A stretch of 64,000 nt of DNA from Rhizobium sp. AC27/96 (lineage in GTDB: Bacteria; Pseudomonadota; Alphaproteobacteria; Rhizobiales; Rhizobiaceae), in assembly GCF_001692325.1 (NCBI RefSeq), contig NZ_LXKN01000001.1, forward strand, positions 1 through 64,000, written 5' to 3'. The notes under the pieces are model-generated. The model was not told the DNA's origin. It worked only from the letters and a program-made list of their open reading frames with translations, and did no database searches. Made by a program: the position numbers and the translations under genes. Within the stretch, counting starts at the first letter, position 1. Each line of letters starts with the position of its first letter. Positions 26,188 to 34,112 of the stretch are shown here, piece after piece.

Positions 26188-26925
26188 GTGGCGTTGCTCG
26201 ATCTCGTTGCGCTTGGCGATGAGCCCATGCGGTTTACGGACATTCTTTCACTATCCGATCAACCCCGCGGCACGCTACATCGCCAATTGTCACATCTCGT
26301 CGAGGAAGGGCTGTTGGAGGTCGATCGCGACGGGCGCTATATCATCGGCATCCGGCTGCTGAAGCTTGCTTCGCGCAGCTGGGAGCGCAACGAATTTCGC
26401 GCCATTGCCGAGCCGCATTTGCGCCGATTGCAGGAGCTGACCCGCGAAACCGTGCATCTGGGTGTCTTGCGCGGCTCGGAGGTGATCTATCTCGACAAGG
26501 TCGAGGGACGGCAGTCCGTGCGCATGTATTCCCAGATCGGCAATGCCTCTCCGGCCTATTGCACCGGCGTCGGCAAGGCTGCTTTGTCCGCACTCGACGA
26601 TGCAGAGCTTGCGGTGCGGATCGCCGATCTGGAATTTCGCCCCTACACAGAACATACGCTGCGCAACGCCGCCGACCTGCTTGCCGATATCGCCGATATC
26701 AGGATGCGTGGCTACGCATTCGATCGGGAAGAACACGAGAGCGGCATATGCTGCGTAGCCGCGCCGATCCGCTCGGACGGCGATCATATGCTGGCCGGTA
26801 TCTCGGTAACGGGCCCGGCCTATCGCGTCGCATTGCAGAGGCTCGAGGAATGGGCACCTCTGGTAGTATCCGCCGCCGATTCGATCATGACGGACATGCG
26901 CAGTCGGATGGGCCCAAAGCGCTAG
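26188..26925 (+). CDS. IclR family transcriptional regulator of the dgo-type operon
   Basis: Winged-helix repressor/activator with an N-terminal HTH (ALLDLVALGDEPMRFTDIL...GTLHRQLSHL) and a C-terminal IclR effector domain containing YCTGVGKAA and the ESGICCVAAPIR pocket. The first normal start codon in frame is GTG 26188, giving 245 residues, but this cuts into the conserved N-terminus: the frame is open upstream and encodes SRRERETGTLGKL before it, without ATG, GTG or TTG. A CTG at 26122 with AAAGGG seven bases upstream is the best candidate for a longer start (267 residues). Divergent from the SDR-dgoK-dgoA-lactonase operon, so it probably senses a galactonate-pathway intermediate (inference). 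Confidence 0.88.
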   Translation: MALLDLVALGDEPMRFTDILSLSDQPRGTLHRQLSHLVEEGLLEVDRDGRYIIGIRLLKLASRSWERNEFRAIAEPHLRRLQELTRETVHLGVLRGSEVIYLDKVEGRQSVRMYSQIGNASPAYCTGVGKAALSALDDAELAVRIADLEFRPYTEHTLRNAADLLADIADIRMRGYAFDREEHESGICCVAAPIRSDGDHMLAGISVTGPAYRVALQRLEEWAPLVVSAADSIMTDMRSRMGPKR

Positions 26926-27251
26926 CCCCCTATTTCAGCAGGGGCTCGCGTGAAATCCCTCAATATTATCGCTGTTTGCACCGGACCTTAGCAAAAATCG
27001 CGTGTTTATCTTAAATTTGATTGTTGAGATGTGCGTAAGAACTGCCATTATCCTCGAATGACTGCTAGGATCACGAAGGAATTGGTGAAATGACGCAGAG
27101 ACATCATAGTAACGGGCATTGAAGCGGCTGGAATCCCTAAAAATTTATATTGGAACAAGCGTCGGTTATCCGGAGCTGGTACGTGGGGCTTAAGTGGGTA
27201 AGAGACGGAAGTTGCGTAATCTTTCCCTATTTTACATAAAGAAGACTAATA
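26926..27251 (+). other. AT-rich intergenic gap upstream of the LuxR gene
   Basis: No gene is supported in these 326 bases. After the IclR stop there is a short AGCCCC/GGGGCT hairpin without a clear T tract. From about 26990 the base composition is clearly AT-richer than its surroundings. TTGCGT (27213) followed by TACATA about 16 bases later is a possible promoter for the LuxR gene. I see no 18-20-base dyad that resembles a lux box. Confidence 0.4.
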
Positions 27252-27989
27252 ATGGCGGCATTGGTGCAGGCGGGAGCGTCTCCTCGGGGTGAGGACTACA
27301 TCGAAGAAATTGGCAGGCTGAAGACACAGTTTGACGTGTTTCGCTTCATGAAGGGATTGACGGAGGCCTATCGTTGCCGGGCTTTCATGGTCGTCAATCT
27401 GCCGCCGATTACCTCCTTTGAGTTGCAAAGCAATTCGGTGATCAACAATTGGCCGGCCGAACTTCTGTCGATTTACGATCAGGAAGGGTTGCTGCCAAGC
27501 AGCCCGGTGCTGCGCCGCCTGCGCAGCTCGACACTGCCCTTTGTCTACGAAGTGGCATCGACCCCGAACCGTGAAGAAAGCAAATCCCAGCTCGCCATTG
27601 CCCTGTTCGAGCGGTTTCGCATGACGCGCTTCATCTACCTGCCGACCCATGACGTATCCGGCATTCGCGGCGCGGTATCCCTGGCCGGTGATCGGGAACT
27701 CTTCTCGCCGGAGGAGATCAAGGATCTCTGCTATATTTCCATCCATGTTTTCGATCGGCTTGCGGAAATCCGCAGCCTGGATGTACGCGTCATCGATGCG
27801 CTGACGGATCGCGAGATCGATTGCCTGAACTGGACGGCGGCAGGAAAGACCAGCGCGGAAATCGCCGAAATCCTGTCGCTCTCGGAGCATACCGTCAATC
27901 ATTACCTGAACCGGGCCACGAAGAAGCTCGATACGGTCAATCGCACGCAGGCCGTTGCCAAGGCATTGCGGGTGGGATTGATCAAATAG
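27252..27989 (+). CDS. LuxR-family transcriptional regulator with autoinducer-binding-like domain, no adjacent luxI (LuxR solo)
   Basis: A 245-residue protein with an N-terminal domain resembling the autoinducer-binding domain (about 20-165) and a C-terminal LuxR HTH (about 183-242; LTDREIDCLNWTAAGKTSAEIA...HTVNHYLNRATKKL). Counting from the conserved Tyr75 and Pro85, the positions equivalent to TraR Trp57 and Asp70 are Leu71 and Ser84, so key acyl-homoserine-lactone contacts are missing. No luxI-type synthase lies nearby. This pattern resembles LuxR solos and the VisN/VisR motility regulators of rhizobia; which one is not decidable here. Upstream DNA is AT-rich. Confidence 0.87.
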   Translation: MAALVQAGASPRGEDYIEEIGRLKTQFDVFRFMKGLTEAYRCRAFMVVNLPPITSFELQSNSVINNWPAELLSIYDQEGLLPSSPVLRRLRSSTLPFVYEVASTPNREESKSQLAIALFERFRMTRFIYLPTHDVSGIRGAVSLAGDRELFSPEEIKDLCYISIHVFDRLAEIRSLDVRVIDALTDREIDCLNWTAAGKTSAEIAEILSLSEHTVNHYLNRATKKLDTVNRTQAVAKALRVGLIK

Positions 27990-28189
27990 CAATTCCGGTG
28001 CCGGCAGTTTCGCCCGCATTTGCCTCCCAGCCACCAAGATGTTCCCCGCGATGAATTGCGTGATGATCGAGATTCGAGCAGTCTTGTGCGCGAATTTTGT
28101 GCGCTGCAAATAAACTATGCTGAAGCACGGCGTTGCGATCGATGCGCTCGACTTGGCCAATATGACATCAAGCATTTGAAATACATTGA

Positions 28190-28209
28190 TTTTCACAGTT
28201 TTGTGAAAA
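28190..28209. promoter_or_regulatory. Perfect palindrome abutting a sigma-54-like promoter
   Basis: TTTTCACA-N4-TGTGAAAA forms an 8+8 dyad one base upstream of the TGGCACG element at 28211. It could be an operator or a bending element. No regulator family is assignable from the sequence alone. Confidence 0.45.
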
Positions 28210-28210
28210 C

Positions 28211-28226
28211 TGGCACGCTTTCTGCA
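28211..28226 (+). promoter_or_regulatory. Candidate sigma-54 (RpoN) promoter
   Basis: TGGCACG-N4-CTGCA matches the RpoN consensus TGGCACG-N4-TTGCW except for the first T of the -12 box; the invariant GG and GC are present at the right spacing. It points into a gap with a strong hairpin and then a small open frame and apbC. Two direct TTGTGCGC copies lie 107-127 bases upstream, where an enhancer-binding protein would bind. Confidence 0.5.
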
Positions 28227-28235
28227 TGGCTATTA

Positions 28236-28360
28236 GCAGAGGTCCAGAGGGGACTGTTGATAACAGCGCCGACCAATGTGCGCGGATCAAGCGACCGCCG
28301 CTGATACCTTTGCCGAGCTTCTCCCGGCAACTGGTATCAGCGGCGGTTGTTGCTTATTTG
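28236..28360 (+). ncRNA. Candidate structured small RNA or 5' leader from the sigma-54-like promoter
   Basis: From the predicted start point near 28236 the transcript would contain a small hairpin (CTGTT-GAT-AACAG) and then a large one: a perfect 15-base stem at 28294-28308 with 28333-28347, extended by AAGC/GCTT, with an inner GCCG/CGGC stem in the loop, ending at a T-rich CTTATTTGG. This could be a short RNA with a terminator, or the leader of the downstream small open frame and apbC. The 27990-28436 gap contains nothing else I can support. No known RNA family was recognised. Confidence 0.35.
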
Positions 28361-28436
28361 GCACGCCATCAAAATCGATGGTGTTTGCATCGCAGTTTTT
28401 CCCATTCCTGCCTTACTCCCTTCCGAGGTCTGCCCT

Positions 28437-28694
28437 ATGTCGGCCCGCGAAAACGTCTTCCTCGCTTGGGAGAGGGTTGCGGCTGGTAGGGTCATAGACC
28501 CGGCGGACCTGCCGGCCGCAACTAAAACGCTTTTTGTCGGCGACGCCCCGATTTTGTTTGGCGAAGTCCTGCCGCTCTACTATCTAAGCCAGAAGGATTT
28601 TCGAGACGCTGCGGCAAACGTGGCGCTCGATGAAGAGCGCGTAGTGAGGATGGAATGGCAGACATCACCAAGGAACAGGTGCTGGAAACGTTGA
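28437..28694 (+). CDS. Possible small hypothetical protein
   Basis: An 85-codon frame starting MSARENVFLAWERVAAG with moderately GC-rich third positions over its first 70 codons, suggesting weak coding character. It overlaps the start of apbC by 40 bases in another frame, and the ribosome site is poor (GAGG 11 bases upstream). No family recognised. It may be spurious; the open frame continues upstream to 28347. Confidence 0.3.
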   Translation: MSARENVFLAWERVAAGRVIDPADLPAATKTLFVGDAPILFGEVLPLYYLSQKDFRDAAANVALDEERVVRMEWQTSPRNRCWKR

Positions 28695-29806
28695 AGACGG
28701 TTCGCGGCCCGGACCTGGAGCACAGCATCGTTGAGCTCGGCATGGTGTCGGATGTCTTCATTTCCGATGGCAAGGTCTATTTCTCCATCACCGTTCCGGC
28801 CGAGCGCGCCAAGGATCTTGAACCGATGCGCCTTGCAGCCGAGCGCGTCATCAAACAGATGCCTGGCGTCAAGGGTGCCATGGTCGCTTTGACCGCCGAC
28901 AAGAAGGCCGGCAGTGCTCCGGCGGCCCGGCCATCGCCGCCGCCTGCAGCCCCCCATGCTCATGCCCATCCTCATCCCGCGCAACAGCAGCCCCGCGCCG
29001 GCAAGATCGGTGTTCCCGGCGTGGGCGCCATCATAGCGGTTGCCTCGGGCAAGGGTGGCGTCGGCAAATCGACGACAGCGGTCAATCTGGCGCTTGGCCT
29101 GCTTGCCAATGGCCTGCGCGTCGGCGTTCTGGATGCCGATATCTACGGCCCGTCGATGCCTAGGCTCCTTAAGATCTCCGGCAAGCCGTCACAGATCGAT
29201 GGCCGCACCATAGTTCCCATGGAGAATTATGGCCTCAAGGTCATGTCGATGGGCTTCCTTGTCGAGGAGGAAACCGCGATGATCTGGCGTGGGCCGATGG
29301 TTCAGTCGGCGCTGCTGCAGATGCTGCGCGAAGTCGCCTGGGGAGAGCTCGACGTGCTCGTCGTCGACATGCCGCCGGGCACGGGCGACGTGCAGTTGAC
29401 CATGGCCCAGCAGGTGCCGCTTGCCGGCGCCGTGATCGTTTCCACGCCGCAGGATCTCGCGCTGATCGATGCCCGCAAGGGCCTCAACATGTTCCGCAAG
29501 GTTGAGGTTCCCGTTCTCGGCATCGTTGAAAACATGAGCTATTTCATCGCTCCGGATACAGGTGCACGCTATGATATCTTCGGCCATGGTGGCGCGCGCA
29601 AGGAAGCCGAACGCATCGGCGTGCCCTTCCTCGGCGAAGTGCCGCTGACCATGGGCATTCGCGAGACCTCCGACGCCGGCACGCCGCTCGTCGCCGCGGA
29701 ACCGGATGGCGTCGTTGCCGGCATCTATCGCGAGATTGCCGCCAAGGTCTGGAAGCAAGTCGCCACCGCGCCGCAACGTTCTGCGCCGTCGATCGTGTTT
29801 GAATAA
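28655..29806 (+). CDS. apbC: Mrp/ApbC-family P-loop ATPase (iron-sulfur carrier family), cysteine-free
   Basis: MRP/NBP35-type ATPase of 383 residues. Residues 1-80 form the N-terminal MIP18/DUF59-like domain, residues 90-115 a Pro/His-rich linker (HAHAHPHP), and residues 120-365 the deviant Walker ATPase with SGKGGVGKST (131-140), DADIYGPS and DMPPGTGD. Family members carry Fe-S clusters on a C-terminal CxxC in the segment ENMSYF.C..C; here that segment reads ENMSYFIAPDTG, and the whole protein contains no cysteine. It may therefore work as an ATPase without cysteine-ligated cluster (inference). It stands alone, 414 bases before corA. Confidence 0.92.
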   Translation: MADITKEQVLETLKTVRGPDLEHSIVELGMVSDVFISDGKVYFSITVPAERAKDLEPMRLAAERVIKQMPGVKGAMVALTADKKAGSAPAARPSPPPAAPHAHAHPHPAQQQPRAGKIGVPGVGAIIAVASGKGGVGKSTTAVNLALGLLANGLRVGVLDADIYGPSMPRLLKISGKPSQIDGRTIVPMENYGLKVMSMGFLVEEETAMIWRGPMVQSALLQMLREVAWGELDVLVVDMPPGTGDVQLTMAQQVPLAGAVIVSTPQDLALIDARKGLNMFRKVEVPVLGIVENMSYFIAPDTGARYDIFGHGGARKEAERIGVPFLGEVPLTMGIRETSDAGTPLVAAEPDGVVAGIYREIAAKVWKQVATAPQRSAPSIVFE

Positions 29807-29842
29807 TTCACAGAGGCGTGTCTGCTTTCTGTATAGCGACGG

Positions 29843-29870
29843 ATTGTCTTGCCTGCATCCTGTGCTATGA
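29843..29870 (+). promoter_or_regulatory. Possible housekeeping promoter for corA-kup
   Basis: ATTGTC and CTATGA are separated by 16 bases, resembling the rhizobial CTTGAC-N17-CTATAT pattern, shortly after apbC and about 350 bases before corA. Weak match. The following 30,000-30,220 region has no gene I can support. Confidence 0.3.
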
Positions 29871-30016
29871 CTTCGCGTGATTACGGAATCTGCGGTGAAA
29901 GCGCGCAATGAAGGGGTTGTGACTTGATTCTTTGCCAGCTTTGCTGCATATGCGCCGCCGGCGTGGAACTGGTTGGGCGTCTCCGATGACCGCCCTCCGC
30001 CAAACGGTGGTTCTGT

Positions 30017-30052
30017 TTCGTCCGAACAGGCAGCTTCGCCAGGACGGACGAA
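30017..30052 (+). other. Hairpin in the long corA leader region
   Basis: TTCGTCCG and CGGACGAA form a perfect 8-base stem around a 20-base loop, within the 414-base gap upstream of corA. If transcription starts near 29878 this lies in the 5' leader. It matches no magnesium-sensing leader that I know, and may be chance. Confidence 0.3.
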
Positions 30053-30220
30053 GGATTGGTACAGCAGCGCAATGGAACATGGACACGGATTCCCGGCCGG
30101 ACCGGCGGGATGCAACCGGGGTTTTATGAGCTCTTTTCATTGGCCATTGGTGGAATCGCGGCAAGCGCGCGCACGGCGCCTCGTGCGTAATTTTGTTTCC
30201 GCTGCTGCGGGAGCGAGCAG

Positions 30221-31198
30221 TTGATAACTGCCTATTGCTCAGATTCGAAACCGCTTGAGCTGCCGGATCTCTCGGCTGCTGCACGGTTGCCTGAGAATGC
30301 CGTCTGGATCGACATGGTCGATCCGACGCGCGAGGAAGAAGCCAACATCGAGCGCCTGCTTGGGCTCGAGGTTCCCACGCGCGAGGACATGAAGGATATA
30401 GAACCGTCGAGCCGGCTCTATATCGAGAATGGCTCTGTCTTCCTGACTGCTTCATTGCTGTGGAAAGCCGATACCGATCTGCCGATGCTGACCGACGTCG
30501 CCTTCATTCTGACGGGACATCGGCTGGTGACCATTCGCTATGCGCAGCCGAAATCATTCGCGCTGTTTATCGCGGCTCTGCAACGAATTCCGCAGGAACG
30601 CCGCACAGGCATCGCGCTCCTCGCGAAACTCCTCGAAACAATCGTCGACCGCACCGCCGAGGTCCTTGAACAAGCCGTGGCGGGTATCGATATATTGTCG
30701 GTGCACGTATTCGGCGATCGCGTGAAGAAGATCCGCCGTCCGGCAAACTATCTGGAAGAAAAGCTCAAGAACATCGCAGGCTATCACCGTACAATCAGCA
30801 AAGTACGTGACAGCCTGAGTTCGCTGTCCCGATTGCTGACCTTCCTGCATACCATCCCCGCCATGCAGCAGGACCCTGAGGCAAAGGAACTGTGTCGCAA
30901 TGTCGCGCGGGATGTCCAATCTCTGTCGGAGCATGCTTCCTTCGTCGCAGGCAATATCACGTTCCTGCTGGATGCATCGCTCGGGCTGATCAATATCGAG
31001 CAGAACGCCATCATCAAGATCTTTTCGATCGCTTCGGTGGTGTTTCTGCCGCCGACGCTTGTGGCGTCCGTCTATGGCATGAATTTCGAGCTGATGCCCG
31101 AGCTGCATTTCGCTTACGGCTACCCGGCTTCGTTGATGTTGATGGTCGTGTCGGCCATCGTCCCGTTTTTCTTTTTTCGCTGGAAAGGCTGGCTCTGA
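30221..31198 (+). CDS. corA: CorA-family magnesium/divalent cation channel
   Basis: Inner-membrane pentameric Mg2+ channel. The 325-residue protein has a large soluble N-terminal domain, a long stalk helix, and two C-terminal membrane segments; the signature YGMNFE lies at the end of the first. It ends in FRWKGWL with the usual basic C-terminus. The start is TTG 30221, supported by GGGAG seven bases upstream. kup follows after 17 bases, so magnesium and potassium uptake genes form an operon. Confidence 0.93.
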   Translation: MITAYCSDSKPLELPDLSAAARLPENAVWIDMVDPTREEEANIERLLGLEVPTREDMKDIEPSSRLYIENGSVFLTASLLWKADTDLPMLTDVAFILTGHRLVTIRYAQPKSFALFIAALQRIPQERRTGIALLAKLLETIVDRTAEVLEQAVAGIDILSVHVFGDRVKKIRRPANYLEEKLKNIAGYHRTISKVRDSLSSLSRLLTFLHTIPAMQQDPEAKELCRNVARDVQSLSEHASFVAGNITFLLDASLGLINIEQNAIIKIFSIASVVFLPPTLVASVYGMNFELMPELHFAYGYPASLMLMVVSAIVPFFFFRWKGWL

Positions 31199-31215
31199 GA
31201 GTCTAGTGATCCTGA

Positions 31216-33117
31216 ATGTCTAACGAAACCCATCATTCTCCCGACGGGAAAATGAGCCCTCGTAAACTCGCTTACCTCGCTCTCGGATCCGTCGGCGTTG
31301 TGTATGGCGATATCGGTACGAGCCCCCTCTATGCCTTTCGCGAGGCACTGAAGCCGGTGGCCGCCGACGGTCTGACGCGCGGCGAAGTCATCAGCGTCAT
31401 ATCGCTGATGTTCTGGACGCTGACGATTATCGTCACGATCAAATATGTCCTTTTTCTGCTCCGTGCAGACAACGACGGCGAAGGTGGGACGCTTTCCCTG
31501 CTGGCCCTGTTGATGAAGACGGCGAATGGCCACACTGCCATTCTCATGCTGCTGGGCCTGCTCGGCGCCGCGCTTTTCCTTGGCGACGCGATGATCACGC
31601 CGGCGCTTTCGGTTCTCTCGGCGGTCGAAGGTCTGAAGCTCGTCACGCCGAAATTCGCGGATTACATCGTGCCCATATCGGTCGCGATCCTGGCGCTGCT
31701 TTTTGCGATCCAGTCGCATGGCACCGGCGCTGTCGCCCGCTTCTTCGGGCCGATCACGGCCATCTGGTTCATCGTCATGGGCCTTGCCGGCATCATGCAC
31801 ATTTCCGATGACTACAGCATTCTCGCGGCGCTCAATCCCTGGTATGCGGTGAGCTTTCTCCTGCATGAAGGCTTCCTCGGGGTCGTGGTGCTTGGCGCGG
31901 TCTTCCTGACCGTGACGGGTGCCGAAGCGCTCTATGCCGACCTCGGCCATTTCGGCCGACGCCCGATCCAGTGGGCCTGGTTCGTCCTGGTTTTCCCGTC
32001 GCTGGCACTGAACTATTTCGGCCAGGGCGCTCTCGTGCTGCGTCAGCCCGAGGCGATGTCCGACCCGTTCTTCCTGATGTATCCGCACTGGGCGATCCTG
32101 CCGGTGGTCATTCTCGCCACCATGGCGACCATCATCGCCAGCCAGGCCGTCATCACCGGCGCCTTCTCGCTCACCCGGCAGGCCATCCATCTCGGCTTCC
32201 TGCCGCGCATGGAGATCCTCTTTACGTCCGAGACCAATACCGGCCAGATCTTCCTGCCGTCGGTCAACACCGTCCTGTTCTTCGGTGTCATCTTCCTGGT
32301 GCTGAGCTTCAAGACGTCGGACTCTCTGGCCACCGCCTACGGCATATCGGTCACCGGCGCGATGGTCGTCACCTCGATCATGGCCTTCGAATTCGTCCGC
32401 GTTCGCTGGAACTGGTCGCTGCCAATGGCAGCCGCCGTACTGACGCCGCTGCTGCTGCTTGAATTCGTCTTCCTGGGCGCCAACCTGCTGAAGATCCACG
32501 ACGGCGGCTATGTTCCGGTGCTGATTGCTACCGCCTTCACCGTCATCATGTGGACCTGGCGCCGCGGCACCGCGATCCTTATGGAGAAGACGCGGCATAC
32601 CGATATTCCGCTGTCGTCCTTCGTCAGCTCGATCGAGCGCAAGAGCGATCACTCGCCAGCGCATGTACCCGGCACGGCGATCTTCCTGACCAGCGATCCG
32701 GAATCCGCTCCGGCAGCATTGCTGCACAATCTGAAGCACAACCACGTCCTGCACGACAAGAACGTCATCCTGACGATCAGGACCACCAACAAGCCGCGCG
32801 TTGCCCAGGAAGACCGCTACTCGGTCGAGAAGGTGTCCGACCGCTTCTCGCGCGTCGAATTGCGCTTCGGCTTCATGGAATCGCAGAATGTCTCGCAGGC
32901 GCTTGCGACCCTGCGCAAGACCGGCCTCAAGTTTGACATCATGTCGACGTCCTTCTATCTGGGCCGCCGCAAGCTGGTGCCGGATGCCAAGTCGGGCATG
33001 CCGCACTGGCAGGACAGGCTCTACATCGCGCTCGCCAACGCCGCGACCGACCCTTCCGACTACTTCCGTCTCCCTGCGAACCGCGTGGTGGAACTGGGTT
33101 CGCACGTCATCATCTAA
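31216..33117 (+). CDS. kup: Kup-type potassium uptake permease
   Basis: KUP/HAK/KT potassium:proton symporter of the inner membrane. The 633-residue protein has about 12 membrane segments in the first 430 residues, with the hallmark [20 protein letters not shown] near residue 25 and GDAMITPA near residue 120, then a cytoplasmic C-terminal domain. Length and motifs are normal for the family. It is cotranscribed with corA and ends at a good terminator at 33143-33174. Rhizobia often have more than one kup; this one cannot be ranked. Confidence 0.96.
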   Translation: MSNETHHSPDGKMSPRKLAYLALGSVGVVYGDIGTSPLYAFREALKPVAADGLTRGEVISVISLMFWTLTIIVTIKYVLFLLRADNDGEGGTLSLLALLMKTANGHTAILMLLGLLGAALFLGDAMITPALSVLSAVEGLKLVTPKFADYIVPISVAILALLFAIQSHGTGAVARFFGPITAIWFIVMGLAGIMHISDDYSILAALNPWYAVSFLLHEGFLGVVVLGAVFLTVTGAEALYADLGHFGRRPIQWAWFVLVFPSLALNYFGQGALVLRQPEAMSDPFFLMYPHWAILPVVILATMATIIASQAVITGAFSLTRQAIHLGFLPRMEILFTSETNTGQIFLPSVNTVLFFGVIFLVLSFKTSDSLATAYGISVTGAMVVTSIMAFEFVRVRWNWSLPMAAAVLTPLLLLEFVFLGANLLKIHDGGYVPVLIATAFTVIMWTWRRGTAILMEKTRHTDIPLSSFVSSIERKSDHSPAHVPGTAIFLTSDPESAPAALLHNLKHNHVLHDKNVILTIRTTNKPRVAQEDRYSVEKVSDRFSRVELRFGFMESQNVSQALATLRKTGLKFDIMSTSFYLGRRKLVPDAKSGMPHWQDRLYIALANAATDPSDYFRLPANRVVELGSHVII

Positions 33118-33142
33118 GGTCGAGACATCAGCTATTTATCCG

Positions 33143-33174
33143 AAGGCCCGGTGGATATCCGCCGGGCCTTTTGA
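33143..33174 (+). terminator. Intrinsic terminator of corA-kup
   Basis: AAGGCCCGG and CCGGGCCTT form a perfect 9-base stem with a 10-base loop containing GGATATCC, followed by TTTTGAC. It lies 26 bases after the kup stop codon. Confidence 0.85.
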
Positions 33175-33254
33175 CTTTTCTATTGCGCAAGTGGTGCGTT
33201 GGCCTATTCAATCTAAAGGAGAAATGGCGCTTTACATTCTGGGGGTGGTCGCGA

Positions 33255-33986
33255 ATGCTCAAACAAACCTTGTCCATCATACGCAACAATTTGGCGTTTT
33301 ACGCGATGGTGATCGCATCTTTTGTTGGCATTGCGATTTTCGATGAATATTCCGGCAAGTCTACCTCCGTAGGCGTAGTTTTGCTTCTGTCATGCATGCT
33401 GTCGATGAATGTACAGAATTCTGTTCTGCGGAATCTGAATTTCACGGCGGCGGCGAAAGTTGGCAAGCTACCATTTCGCGGATATATGTTCAGGAGCCTG
33501 GGGCTGGGTTTGCTCGTGCTTTTCCTGATGGCCCTCCCTCTTATTCCTCTCTTGGGTGCCAAGGGTATTGACAAAGCCTATTTCGGGCTTTGGGCGATGT
33601 TGGCATTCCTAGTGGCGTTCTGCATCATCTTTTCTCTTCTCGGTACATGGTTGCCTGCGAGCATTCATGGCACCAAGGCAGGTATAGGTGATGCGCTGCG
33701 AAGGGGTGTAGCGCGATTTCCTTCGACGATTTCCCTGGTATTCTTGGGCTTAACCCTCCCTCTCGTGGCTGGGATCATTGTCGTGATCTTTGCGAGTACC
33801 TTTGGTGGTCCGGGCATGCTGGTGAACGGGCACTTGAACATCCCTGTTATTGCAGCCTCATTGATATCCAATGGCTTGCAAGCCATAGGCTGGACCTACA
33901 TCTCAGTTGTGTCGGTCCGGCGGTATATGGAAGCTGAACAGATCGGGCCGCCGTCGGGCGCGGAATTGCTCACTGTCTTTGCTTAG
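33255..33986 (+). CDS. Hypothetical multi-pass membrane protein in a low-GC patch
   Basis: A 243-residue protein with about five to six hydrophobic segments (for example near residues 13-30, 38-50, 80-102, 108-135, 165-190, 200-225) and no family motif I recognise. The lipid-embedded layout loosely recalls small permease-like proteins such as DUF975-type, but this is a guess. ATG 33255 has GGGGGTGG upstream; the frame extends to 33171 over the kup terminator, which is unlikely to be coding. GC content is visibly lower (about 47-50 percent in sampled lines) than in neighbouring genes, suggesting recent acquisition. Confidence 0.7.
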   Translation: MLKQTLSIIRNNLAFYAMVIASFVGIAIFDEYSGKSTSVGVVLLLSCMLSMNVQNSVLRNLNFTAAAKVGKLPFRGYMFRSLGLGLLVLFLMALPLIPLLGAKGIDKAYFGLWAMLAFLVAFCIIFSLLGTWLPASIHGTKAGIGDALRRGVARFPSTISLVFLGLTLPLVAGIIVVIFASTFGGPGMLVNGHLNIPVIAASLISNGLQAIGWTYISVVSVRRYMEAEQIGPPSGAELLTVFA

Positions 33987-34112
33987 CGAGCTGTTTGCAA
34001 CCGCATGAACTCCTGGCCTCCATTGACGATAGGAGGCCACCCTTATTAACCATCCATCAAGGTTAATGAGGGATTATTCCGGCTCCTAGTTTCGAGTGCC
34101 GTTCGGAGTTCG

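Noticed and set aside
28359..28376. Second TGGCACG motif as another sigma-54 promoter
   Set aside because: The -12 GC is missing at the required distance.
31120..33105. 661-codon minus-strand frame opposite kup
   Set aside because: Arg/Asp/Gln-rich nonsense-like translation with no motifs, exactly opposite a well-defined permease.
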